A stretch of DNA of 64,000 bases from NCBI RefSeq assembly GCF_026410925.1, contig NZ_CP112973.1, forward strand, positions 62,001-126,000. Direction: 5' to 3'. This document shows positions 25,664 through 33,688 of the stretch, piece after piece. The position numbers and the translations under genes were made by a program. Source of the stretch: Halovenus salina (GTDB lineage Archaea > Halobacteriota > Halobacteria > Halobacteriales > Haloarculaceae). The notes under the pieces were generated by a model that saw only the letters and a program-made list of their open reading frames with translations, was not told where the DNA came from and did not search any database. Position 1 is the first letter of the stretch. Every line of letters starts with the position of its first letter.

Positions 25664-25931
25664 GTGCAAGATATGCGCCTTCCATCTTGCACGGCAGTTC
25701 TGATGGAATACTGATACATGAATCCGTGAGAACCTGCGACAGTAGACAGTTCTTATGTAACAAACATCACTCTTACTCGGACGGATCGTTACATAAGGCT
25801 GCAATGCCCCACGCTGACCACACACCTCGTTTCCGGCGTGTCCGGTGTTGGGTGACACCCCGCGTACCGAGTGTAACGCGCTATTACCGATTTATCAGAT
25901 AAGTCGTCATTCACTCAATAGCGCTGTAGAC
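25664..25931. repeat. Non-coding direct repeat, copy 1
   Basis: About 245 bp nearly identical to 37664-37908; the offset is exactly 12,000 bp and positions 25730-25840 differ at only one base. It starts with the inverted repeat GTGCAAGAT (25664-25672)/ATCTTGCAC (25684-25692) and contains a second perfect inverted repeat CTTATGTAAC (25752-25761)/GTTACATAAG (25788-25797). It ends in ...TCATTCACTCAATAGCGCTGT. No coding frame is shared. It could be a MITE, an IS remnant or a structured RNA. Confidence 0.8.
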
Positions 25932-25936
25932 GTACC

Positions 25937-26065
25937 TTTTTGCGACTCGGGTGTCCTCGTTCGCTTCGCTCACTGTGGGCACCTCTCGTCGCAAAAATCT
26001 ACGCTAAAAAGGCTGAACGCTCGGCTTCGCCTCGCGTTCAGTGAACCGCGGCGCAAGCGCCGCGG
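25937..26065. repeat. Series of three hairpins in a non-coding stretch
   Basis: TTTTTGCGAC (25937-25946) pairs with GTCGCAAAAA (25988-25997); TGAACGC pairs with GCGTTCA nearby (about 26012-26041); and CCGCGGCGC (26046-26054) pairs with GCGCCGCGG (26057-26065) across a 2-nt loop. The gap between genes here runs from 25441 to 26375; apart from these hairpins, the repeat and a promoter, nothing else is seen. Confidence 0.6.
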
Positions 26066-26340
26066 ATGCTGAAGTGCTGTGTCGGTGGCCTGGACTGACC
26101 GACCACGTACCGCGACGAGTGTGAATCTTTCCGAAATTTATCAGAAAGGTAGTGAAACATGCAGAGACCAGAGACTGAGAGACTGATACGGTCGTTCGTG
26201 ACTCTTTTGAGGACCGGGCCGTCATACTGGAAGCGTCACGCTCTGAGACACAAATATTGTTGCGCCACGGCGATACATAATTTTGGACGACCGTATGAAT
26301 TAAGCGACACTTAGTCCGACGGTTTTGCTCCATTTGAACC

Positions 26341-26375
26341 CATATATTTTATAATTTGGAGTCGTAAGATTTCGT
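26341..26375 (+). promoter_or_regulatory. TATA promoter of the gene at 26376
   Basis: CATATATTTTATAA lies 25-35 nt before the ATG at 26376, which places the transcription start at or very near the start codon: a leaderless transcript, common in haloarchaea. Confidence 0.5.
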
Positions 26376-26753
26376 ATGTCACTTGATGAGCTCCCGTTCG
26401 CGATTACACACGAAATTGAGGATGGTGTTCTGATTGCTGACGATACCGAGTGGAACGGAGATACCGAGTATGCCGATATAATGGAGGAAGATTGGACAAA
26501 AAAAGCAAGCAGGCCAGATGTTGAAGGTGCAGTGACGATCTTTGGTGACAAGATCGATCTGGGCCGAGAAACGCAGAATCACTTTGCCGAATACTGGGGT
26601 CCGAAGGCGGACCAATCCGGAATCGACCGTCTTGCCTTCGTTTCGGAGGGGATTAAAGCACGCGCTATCGGAGCAAATATCGACACCGCATCAACGACGG
26701 TCGAGATATTTAACGACGTTGACGAAGCAATCGAATGGGCACGGCCAGAATAA
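26376..26753 (+). CDS. STAS/SpoIIAA-like haloarchaeal protein
   Basis: A 125-residue acidic protein. Alternating strands and helices (VEGAVTIFGDKIDLG, GIDRLAFVSEGIKARAIGAN, VEIFNDVDEAIEWAR) and the closing pattern FNDVDEAIEW resemble SpoIIAA-like STAS-fold proteins. It stands alone before the chemotaxis transducer. Function unknown. Confidence 0.6.
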   Translation: MSLDELPFAITHEIEDGVLIADDTEWNGDTEYADIMEEDWTKKASRPDVEGAVTIFGDKIDLGRETQNHFAEYWGPKADQSGIDRLAFVSEGIKARAIGANIDTASTTVEIFNDVDEAIEWARPE

Positions 26754-26904
26754 AGCCCTCCGCAGAGGGAAACCCGTTCGGAAACACAGACCAGTGTTCG
26801 GTTACAGGATACACACAGCTTCTGTTCAGTAAGCGTGTTCTATGAAATGTCAAATCTGTAATCATCGGTGGTTATAATATACCCGAAACCAACCCAAAAG
26901 ATGA

Positions 26905-27066
26905 ATGTCGAGTGGAAACCTGCCTAGTCCCGAGAACTGGCCATGGGACTTCGAGAAACGGCGTAGCAACGTCGGTGTGTCGATCATGGAGCAGTGGGAC
27001 GGATACGACCACGATGCACTCAAGAGTGTGTCACAACATATCCACCAGTTATCTCACAATGATTGA
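26905..27066 (+). CDS. Small 53-residue protein overlapping the transducer start
   Basis: [20 protein letters not shown] at the start, then [20 protein letters not shown] and a TGA at 27064-27066. It overlaps the transducer ATG (27059) by 8 bp in another frame, which suggests translational coupling. It has aromatic and acidic character and no membrane segment. Not recognised; it may be a partner of the transducer. Confidence 0.5.
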   Translation: MSSGNLPSPENWPWDFEKRRSNVGVSIMEQWDGYDHDALKSVSQHIHQLSHND

Positions 27067-28621
27067 ACGTGTTGTTTCGAGCCTTCGATTAAAACTAGTT
27101 GGGTTCGCAGTGGTCGTGATGATTTCAGGTAGTTCAGTCGCAGTTGTGAGTTATCTCGTCGTCGGAAACCTGCCTTTATCGTTGGTGACGCTCGGAGCCA
27201 CTGTCCTCACTGCCGGTGTGATTGGCATTGTCTCGTATCGGATTGCTGGAGAAGTCGACCAATTGGTGACCGAAATGGAGGCAATCGCTGACGGTGACCT
27301 CAATCGTGAGATTTCTTCCGATCGAAAAGACGAAGTAGGACAGATGTTCCGGACGCTCGACACGACCCGCAAACGGCTGAAATCACGTATTAAGGAAAGT
27401 GAAACACAGCGCGAGAATGCAGAGAAAAGACAACAAGACGCTAATAAAGCCGAACAACGAGCAAAGGAAGCCCGAGCAGAACTCAACCAGTTACTCACTG
27501 AATTAGACGAGGAATTGAGTACAGCAATGGAACGTGCGGCGGACGGAGAGTTAACTGTGCGGGTGGATACTGGTATAGACAACGACGACCTGCGCTCAAT
27601 TGCCGAGTCGTTCAACCAAATGGTAGCAACCTTCGAAACGACCATCGGTGACATTCGCTCGTTTGCAGACGGTGTTGACATGACAAGTGACGGCGTGCAG
27701 GGTGATGTAGGTTCGGTCAAGGCCGAACTTGATGATATTCAGACCTCAATGACAGAGATTGCGACAGGAACAGAACGTCAACGAGACCATCTCGACGACG
27801 TTGCTGCTGATCTTCAGCAGCTTTCTGCAACGGTCGAAGAGGTGGCTAGTCAGACGACAACAATCGCAGAGCAAGCCACTGAGACGGCTGAAATCGGGAA
27901 CAAGGGCCGAAAAGAAGCGAGCCAGAGTCGGGACCAACTAGAAGACGTCCAGGAACGAACGGTCGAGACCGTCGAAGCGGTGCGTGAACTTGAGTCGCAG
28001 TTCGACGATATCGCGGAGATTGTCGAACTCATCACTGAGATTACCGAGCAGACGAACATGCTCGCATTGAACGCGTCGATCGAAGCAGCACGTGCCGGGC
28101 ACGCAGGCTCTGGATTCGGGGTTGTCGCAGACGAAATAAAGACGCTCGCAGACGAAACACGCGAGTCGGCAGACCGAATCGAGGTGATTATCGACGACGC
28201 CCGTGATCAAATGGACACGACAGTGCGAGATGTCGAACACGTCCAGACACAGATCGAAGACAGTGTCGGGGCTGTGACCACTGCAGTGGAGGCATTCGAT
28301 ACCATGGCAGACAAAACAGCGGCGCTGAGCGCTGGAATTGAAGAGATTGACGACGCGACCGATTCACAGGCACAGACAGCCCAGAACGTCGTTGCTCGGA
28401 TCGACACAGTCGCAGACGAAAGCCAAACTATCGCCACACAGACCGAACGTCTCGAAACGAAGGCTGATAATCAGCTTCAGGCTACTACTCAGGTTCTCAA
28501 ACGGACAAATAAACTGGACCAGCGAACGAGCAGTCTGACTGACCAATTAGCTACGTTCAGTGTCGAGACAACCGATGCGAATCTCAACACTGGTGCGGAA
28601 GCAGCCACGAGTGACGACTGA
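27059..28621 (+). CDS. Methyl-accepting chemotaxis transducer (Htr type), no extracellular domain
   Basis: A 520-residue transducer. Two membrane segments (about 11-35 and 38-60) are joined by only a few residues, so there is no external ligand domain. A HAMP domain follows ([20 protein letters not shown]), then coiled coil and the MA signalling domain with the conserved hairpin tip [20 protein letters not shown]. The ATG at 27059 is preferred to the longer frame from 26912. Input must come through the membrane from a partner, as in sensory rhodopsin transducers, or from the cytoplasm. Confidence 0.9.
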   Translation: MIERVVSSLRLKLVGFAVVVMISGSSVAVVSYLVVGNLPLSLVTLGATVLTAGVIGIVSYRIAGEVDQLVTEMEAIADGDLNREISSDRKDEVGQMFRTLDTTRKRLKSRIKESETQRENAEKRQQDANKAEQRAKEARAELNQLLTELDEELSTAMERAADGELTVRVDTGIDNDDLRSIAESFNQMVATFETTIGDIRSFADGVDMTSDGVQGDVGSVKAELDDIQTSMTEIATGTERQRDHLDDVAADLQQLSATVEEVASQTTTIAEQATETAEIGNKGRKEASQSRDQLEDVQERTVETVEAVRELESQFDDIAEIVELITEITEQTNMLALNASIEAARAGHAGSGFGVVADEIKTLADETRESADRIEVIIDDARDQMDTTVRDVEHVQTQIEDSVGAVTTAVEAFDTMADKTAALSAGIEEIDDATDSQAQTAQNVVARIDTVADESQTIATQTERLETKADNQLQATTQVLKRTNKLDQRTSSLTDQLATFSVETTDANLNTGAEAATSDD

Positions 28622-28823
28622 TGTGTTTCACTGCCAAGCTCATGATTTATATGTGATAACGTACTTCTAAGTGGACGAGAAAGGACTGCCTGTTTCGGAA
28701 TTATAGCCGCCAGGTCCTCTATTGACAAGAACTGACTCACTCAACGGTTGCTCTGTTTTGTTCTGACCACCGTCGTTTCTGCAGATGCAACTTTCACGTC
28801 TCCCTGAGTTAATCAGGTTCTTG

Positions 28824-28850
28824 TGCAAGACTCACGTATTGTGTCTTGCA
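28824..28850. repeat. TGCAAGA-type inverted repeat
   Basis: TGCAAGAC (28824-28831) and GTCTTGCA (28843-28850) form 8-bp arms with an 11-nt loop. The same arms open the repeats at 25664 and 37664 and recur at 33401. The gap 28622-29004 holds no gene that I can support. Confidence 0.5.
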
Positions 28851-29004
28851 TACCATTTCAAAGACCATTTTATCAGGTAGTTTCTTCTGCGGTCAGTTCA
28901 CATCTCTACTGAGAAGTTGTGAACGGTTCTAGACACGCAGGGGGTGTGAAAAATCGTCTCTACCACACAGTTCCGGTCAGACTGACAGCCAGGAGGAACC
29001 GCAG

Positions 29005-29157
29005 TCACGCAGGGGCGACGACTGTCCCACAGTCGGGACACTCCGCCCAGATGCCGGTCGCACCATTGTCTTTCGTATATTTGACGAGGAGCCACGCTTC
29101 GGGAATCGCCGCATCACAGTTCGGGCAGTGACCGAGGAGTTGCGTGTCGTCGGACAT
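29005..29157 (-). CDS. 50-residue zinc-ribbon protein
   Basis: Starts MSDDTQLLGHCPNCDAAIPE and ends AECPDCGTVVAPA. Two CXXC pairs (CPNC and CPDC) about 29 residues apart form a single zinc ribbon. Acidic and well formed. Small zinc ribbons of this sort are abundant in haloarchaea and mostly uncharacterised. Confidence 0.7.
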   Translation of the reverse strand: MSDDTQLLGHCPNCDAAIPEAWLLVKYTKDNGATGIWAECPDCGTVVAPA

Positions 29158-29320
29158 CTAAAGGGGGGAAGGAGCGTGTGACAGTGTCCTTCCACCTCCC
29201 AGTAGGTTGACCGTGATAGTAAGCGTTGGTGCTTTGTCGTACAGGGATACCGAATTTCCGATGCACGGGCACCCGACTGGCCGGTAGAATTAATTCGCTG
29301 CCGTCAGAACAGTCACAATC

Positions 29321-29476
29321 GTGAGCGTACGGGGCGTCCTCAAGCGATTGCTCCCGGGCAACCAAATCGACGTCGTCGTGGAGTGCCGTCAGTGTGGAAC
29401 AAGTCTTGATCCTGATGCGGCGGAATGTCCCGACTGTCGCGCTGAAGAAATTGTTCGGTATCGGATTCCCCAGTAG
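29321..29476 (+). CDS. 51-residue zinc-ribbon protein with a GTG start
   Basis: Begins with GTG: MSVRGVLKRLLPGNQIDVVV, then ECRQCGTSLDPDAAECPDCR and a short basic tail. Two CXXC pairs 14 residues apart make a rubredoxin- or zinc-ribbon-like knuckle. No family recognised. Confidence 0.6.
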   Translation: MSVRGVLKRLLPGNQIDVVVECRQCGTSLDPDAAECPDCRAEEIVRYRIPQ

Positions 29477-29656
29477 GCTTGTGATCAAATGGGCCTGTTG
29501 AAGCCCACTATCGATGAGGTGGTTTTGCGACGGTGCTGAATAAAGAGTGGGTATGTGAACTGTTCCATAACACCCACACTAATCGTTTGTGCGAGAAGCA
29601 CAGTCAGATCTCTTTCTATGAGAAAAGGTATTTTCTTGCAAGAGCATGGATTGTGT

Positions 29657-30760
29657 ATGGAGATCGAGTACACTGAAACGACCGATCTGATCGAACAGGA
29701 AGGGAATGCGATAGCATCAGCAAGCGGAGTCGAAGGTCTCGCAATCTTTGCTGCTCCAGCTGATTCCCTCGATCCGTCGGTCGAACCCTTCTTGCAGACG
29801 CTTGATATCCCCGTTTTTGGAGGGATATTCCCGGAACTTATTTTTCGTGGAGAAAAAAAGGAGACCGGTGCCGTCATCTGTGGACTGGCAACGGAACCGA
29901 ACGTGACAACGGTGCCCGACCTGAGCACCGCTGAACAGGAGTACGCCTCACACCTTGATCCTGATCTCCCGGTTGAGGGATACGACACTGGATTTGTATT
30001 CGTTGATGCTTACGCCACGGGGGTAGAGCAGTTCGTCGAGTCGCTGTTCCGGACCTACAGCGTCGAACTCAACTACATCGGCGGTGGTGCTGGAACCCTA
30101 GAGATGGAACAGAAACCGTGTCTGTTCACTAACGACGGCGTGCTTGAAGACAGTGCTGTCGTCGCTGCAGTTGAATCCCCGATGGAAATCGGCGTCAAAC
30201 ACGGCTGGCAAGAGGTTGCAGGTCCGTTTAGAGTGACTGACTCGGACGGGCCAACAGTACACACTCTCGACGGTAACCCAGCGTTTTCCGTGTACAAAGA
30301 GACAGTCAACAAGCATTCCTCGACACGAGTGACCGAAGAAAGCTTTTTTGAGGTCGCGAAAGGCTATCCGTTTGGAATTGCCCGGATAGATGGAGAACAG
30401 ATCGTCCGTGACCCGTTCGAGGTAACCGACAATGATGGACTCAACTGTTTTGGCGACGTGCCTGAAGGAGAGTTTGTCCACATTCTCGAGGGCCAACCAG
30501 AATCGTTGATACAGGCGGCAAAGCAAGCAAAAGACGACACGGGGGCCGAGATGGGCAATCCAGAGGGTCTGTTCTTTTTTGATTGCATCTCGCGGGTGCT
30601 TTATTTAGAAGAGAATTTCGAGCACGAACTCGAGGGCGTGAGAACAGACGAGACCCCACTGGTGGGTGCACTGACCATTGGCGAGATCGCCAATGACGGC
30701 TCCGGGCACTTGGATTACTACAACAAGACAGCCGTCGTCGGTGCGGTCGATAACGTATGA
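29657..30760 (+). CDS. FIST-domain sensory protein
   Basis: A 367-residue protein with FIST_N (YIGGGAGTLEM in its middle) and FIST_C (DCISRVLYLEENFEHEL) regions. FIST domains are predicted to bind small ligands such as amino acids and are usually fused to signalling modules. Here the FIST protein is separate but overlaps the next kinase gene by 4 bp (ATGA), so the two are probably made together as a sensor pair. The ATG at 29657 was chosen as it starts the first FIST strand; 29618 is possible. Confidence 0.85.
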   Translation: MEIEYTETTDLIEQEGNAIASASGVEGLAIFAAPADSLDPSVEPFLQTLDIPVFGGIFPELIFRGEKKETGAVICGLATEPNVTTVPDLSTAEQEYASHLDPDLPVEGYDTGFVFVDAYATGVEQFVESLFRTYSVELNYIGGGAGTLEMEQKPCLFTNDGVLEDSAVVAAVESPMEIGVKHGWQEVAGPFRVTDSDGPTVHTLDGNPAFSVYKETVNKHSSTRVTEESFFEVAKGYPFGIARIDGEQIVRDPFEVTDNDGLNCFGDVPEGEFVHILEGQPESLIQAAKQAKDDTGAEMGNPEGLFFFDCISRVLYLEENFEHELEGVRTDETPLVGALTIGEIANDGSGHLDYYNKTAVVGAVDNV

Positions 30761-33279
30761 CTTCACGACAACAGCGGATACAGACGCTGTACGAAATTTC
30801 TCTCAGCATCGAGCCTCGAAAAGCACTCGAAACGACAGCCGACAGGGCACTTGGCGCATACCTGCAGAAACTGAATTGTTCGGTTGGTGCTGTCTTTCGA
30901 ATTACCGGTACAGAAAATAAAAATAGACTGTCACTTGTCACCTCGATTCCAGCCAATCCGGATCGAAACGAACTGTTCCAGAGGGCGCGTAACCGGCTGA
31001 GAGGACTCGTTCAGGTGTCTGAGACGTCATCTGGTCGTTCAGGTGCAAGCAGTCAGGATCTTCAAGGAGGTGACGAAGACTGGGCAACAGTCGAAAGCAG
31101 CGGTGTGTCGTACTTTCTGAATGAGACGCTACCAATCGCTGAGCAAGTTGATGACACGAGCGAGTATTACCTTATGGAACTCCCCGAGTTTGGAGTGATT
31201 GTCCTCGGAAAGCGTGGCGGGGGAATCGAATCCGAAACGATGGCCGCACTTGCCCCGCTAAACGAGAAACTGGCACAGGCCTGTCAGTCGACTGTGACCG
31301 AACAGCGACTTAGGAAGCAGCGAGATCGGTTCCAGGCGGTGTTCGATGCGATTCCAGAACCAGTCGTCAACGTCGTTGTCGAGGACGGAACCGAACACGT
31401 CGTCCATGCCAACAAGGCGTTCGAGGAGACGTTTGTCAGCGATGAGAAGTCGATCCGCGGCCAGGATCTCAACGAGCTTATTCTTCCTGAGAGCCAGTCG
31501 GCCAATACAGCGGCACTCGTCAAGGCACTCGACCAGGGCAACCCGCTCAAGAAGAAACTCCAACGGGAAACTGTCACCGGAATCGGCCACTTTCTGTTCA
31601 GTGGCGTTCCAGTCACAGCAAGCGAACAAACAGAATACTTAGAATACTTTGGAGTCTACGTCAATATCACCGAACAAAAAGAGCGAGAACAGACACTCGA
31701 AGAACTGTACGACGCAACACAAGATCTCCTCGGTAAGCAGTCGCGTCAACAGGTCTGTACACACGCAGTTGAGACGATCGAGTCGGTTCTCGGGTACTCG
31801 GCGGCCGGCATCCATCTGTACCAAAGAGAGTCTGAAGCACTCGAACCGATTGCGGTCACCGACCGGATACGGAAAGAGTTGGGCGGCGAACCAGCAGGAT
31901 ACACCGATCGAGAGACTGTCGTGTGGCAGGCCTACGAGAACCGTGAGCCCGTTCGAATTGACGACACGCGCCAGTTCGACGGAGCACTTCCGAGTGAGGG
32001 GACACCCACGCGAAGTGCTGTTATTCTACCGATTGGAGGACACGGCGTCCTGATCACGTCGGCATTCGAGCCAAATGAGTTTGGCGACCGGGACGTGTAT
32101 TTTCTCCGGTTACTGAGCCAACTGGTCGAAATTGCACTCGACCGGACGGTCAATGAAGAGGGACTGAAGGCTGTCCAAGCGGCAATCAGGGATGCCCTGC
32201 ACGCTGATACACACGAGGAGATGGCTGAACTGGTGCTCAAAGAGATTCCCGAGATACTGGACCTACCGATTGCAGGCGTCTGGAAGTACCAGCCAACAAA
32301 CCAACAGCTCCAACCAATCTATCACACGGCGCAGGCAGCCGAGTTGGTTGGTGAGCAGCCAGCCTTCTCGAAAGGGAGCAGTATCGCGTGGGAAACGTTC
32401 ACTGAGGGTACGACATCCGTCATCTCGGACGTGTCGGAACTGGATAAGACGCACAATCCCGAGACACCGATCAAGGGAGAAATCACCGTTCCGATCGGCG
32501 ACTTTGGAATCCTCACGGCCGCATCAACGTACAAGGACAGCTTTACCAAACTCGATGCTGAGATTCTCGAGATTCTTGCGACAAATCTCGAAGCTATCGC
32601 TAAAGTGATCGACAGCAGACAGGATATTGATTTGCTTGATCAGGTCATCGCACGCATCCTGCGACACAACGTGCGGAACAAGCTGACCCCGATTTTGAGT
32701 TATGCGAACACGATTATCGACGAGACAGAGGAGCCCATCTCGGAGCATGCACAGCAGATCGTCGACAACTGTGAGCAACTGGAACAGACATCGGTGCATG
32801 CCCGTGAAATGCGCGAGGTCGTCAAGAACAGAGACCAGATGGCGACTGTCTCGCTGGGTCCGGCGGTTCGAACGGCGGCAACAGCCGTTGACGAGGAATT
32901 CCCCGACGGGGAACTGATCTCACACATCGAAGGGACGCCCGACGTAACCGCCCACCCTCAACTCGGGATTGCGATCCGCCATTTGATCCGGAACGGATTC
33001 GAGCACAATGACAACGCCACTCCCCGTGTCGAGACCGTTGTTAGACAGCAACCTGAGGGCCCGACGATCGAAATCAGCGATAACGGCCCCGGCATCGATC
33101 CGTACGAACTCAAGGTTCTCGACGAACACGGTGAGTCCGCACTGAAACACGGCAGCGGGGTTGGTCTCTGGATTATCGACCGAGTGATCGAGTATTCTGG
33201 AGCGACAATCGAGTTCGAGACCACCGATGGAACCACTGCGAGTATTACCTTCGGTGGCCCGTTGCACGTTCAAAATTAA
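30757..33279 (+). CDS. GAF/PAS sensor histidine kinase paired with FIST
   Basis: An 840-residue cytoplasmic kinase. A GAF-like N-terminal part (about 1-180) is followed by a PAS domain (about 190-305, FQAVFDAIPEPVVNVV), two further GAF domains (about 320-620) and a kinase core: H-box ARILRHNVRNKLTPILSYAN, N-box LIRNGFEHND, DNGPGI and GSGVGLWII. No membrane segment or receiver domain is seen. The FIST protein encoded just upstream is the likely extra input. Confidence 0.9.
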   Translation: MTSRQQRIQTLYEISLSIEPRKALETTADRALGAYLQKLNCSVGAVFRITGTENKNRLSLVTSIPANPDRNELFQRARNRLRGLVQVSETSSGRSGASSQDLQGGDEDWATVESSGVSYFLNETLPIAEQVDDTSEYYLMELPEFGVIVLGKRGGGIESETMAALAPLNEKLAQACQSTVTEQRLRKQRDRFQAVFDAIPEPVVNVVVEDGTEHVVHANKAFEETFVSDEKSIRGQDLNELILPESQSANTAALVKALDQGNPLKKKLQRETVTGIGHFLFSGVPVTASEQTEYLEYFGVYVNITEQKEREQTLEELYDATQDLLGKQSRQQVCTHAVETIESVLGYSAAGIHLYQRESEALEPIAVTDRIRKELGGEPAGYTDRETVVWQAYENREPVRIDDTRQFDGALPSEGTPTRSAVILPIGGHGVLITSAFEPNEFGDRDVYFLRLLSQLVEIALDRTVNEEGLKAVQAAIRDALHADTHEEMAELVLKEIPEILDLPIAGVWKYQPTNQQLQPIYHTAQAAELVGEQPAFSKGSSIAWETFTEGTTSVISDVSELDKTHNPETPIKGEITVPIGDFGILTAASTYKDSFTKLDAEILEILATNLEAIAKVIDSRQDIDLLDQVIARILRHNVRNKLTPILSYANTIIDETEEPISEHAQQIVDNCEQLEQTSVHAREMREVVKNRDQMATVSLGPAVRTAATAVDEEFPDGELISHIEGTPDVTAHPQLGIAIRHLIRNGFEHNDNATPRVETVVRQQPEGPTIEISDNGPGIDPYELKVLDEHGESALKHGSGVGLWIIDRVIEYSGATIEFETTDGTTASITFGGPLHVQN

Positions 33280-33400
33280 TTCGCCAGAGGGAGCGGGAAC
33301 GGGATGAAATTAACAGTTTTCCGAGAATCGCATAACTGTTTTTGTCTCATTTCTCCACCTTCTCGGAAGTCCGAATAATGTGATATTGCCACTAACTGGC

Positions 33401-33462
33401 GTGCAAGATATAGAGCCAGAGCTCAGAGCTGGAGCTGTAGCGCCATAGCGCGAGTCTTGCAC
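33401..33462. repeat. TGCAAGA-type inverted repeat with long loop
   Basis: GTGCAAGA (33401-33408) and TCTTGCAC (33455-33462) flank a 46-nt loop. It lies in the 409-bp gap between the two convergent kinase genes (33280-33688), where nothing else is seen, and might act in termination. Confidence 0.45.
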
Positions 33463-33688
33463 AAAGTTTCGACCAATACGGCTCTGTTGAAATCCTCAGA
33501 TGGTAGTAGGTTTAACGAGCGTGCTGATAGAGAGTGAGGTCTCATCAGCGCGGCCTGACCTTGCGCCGCTGGATGAGCGCTCAGCGATACGCTGTCCGCA
33601 ACCCACTACCCCACCCGGTCCGGTTTGGCCAACCATTCGAGTACAGTGACCAAGGAGGTGCCGCTACGCTCGTCCGTCTACAATTCGG

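Noticed and set aside
26912..27058. 49-residue N-terminal extension of the chemotaxis transducer
   Set aside because: The extension is not protein-like and another frame here gives a better small ORF; the ATG at 27059 starts directly before the first membrane span.
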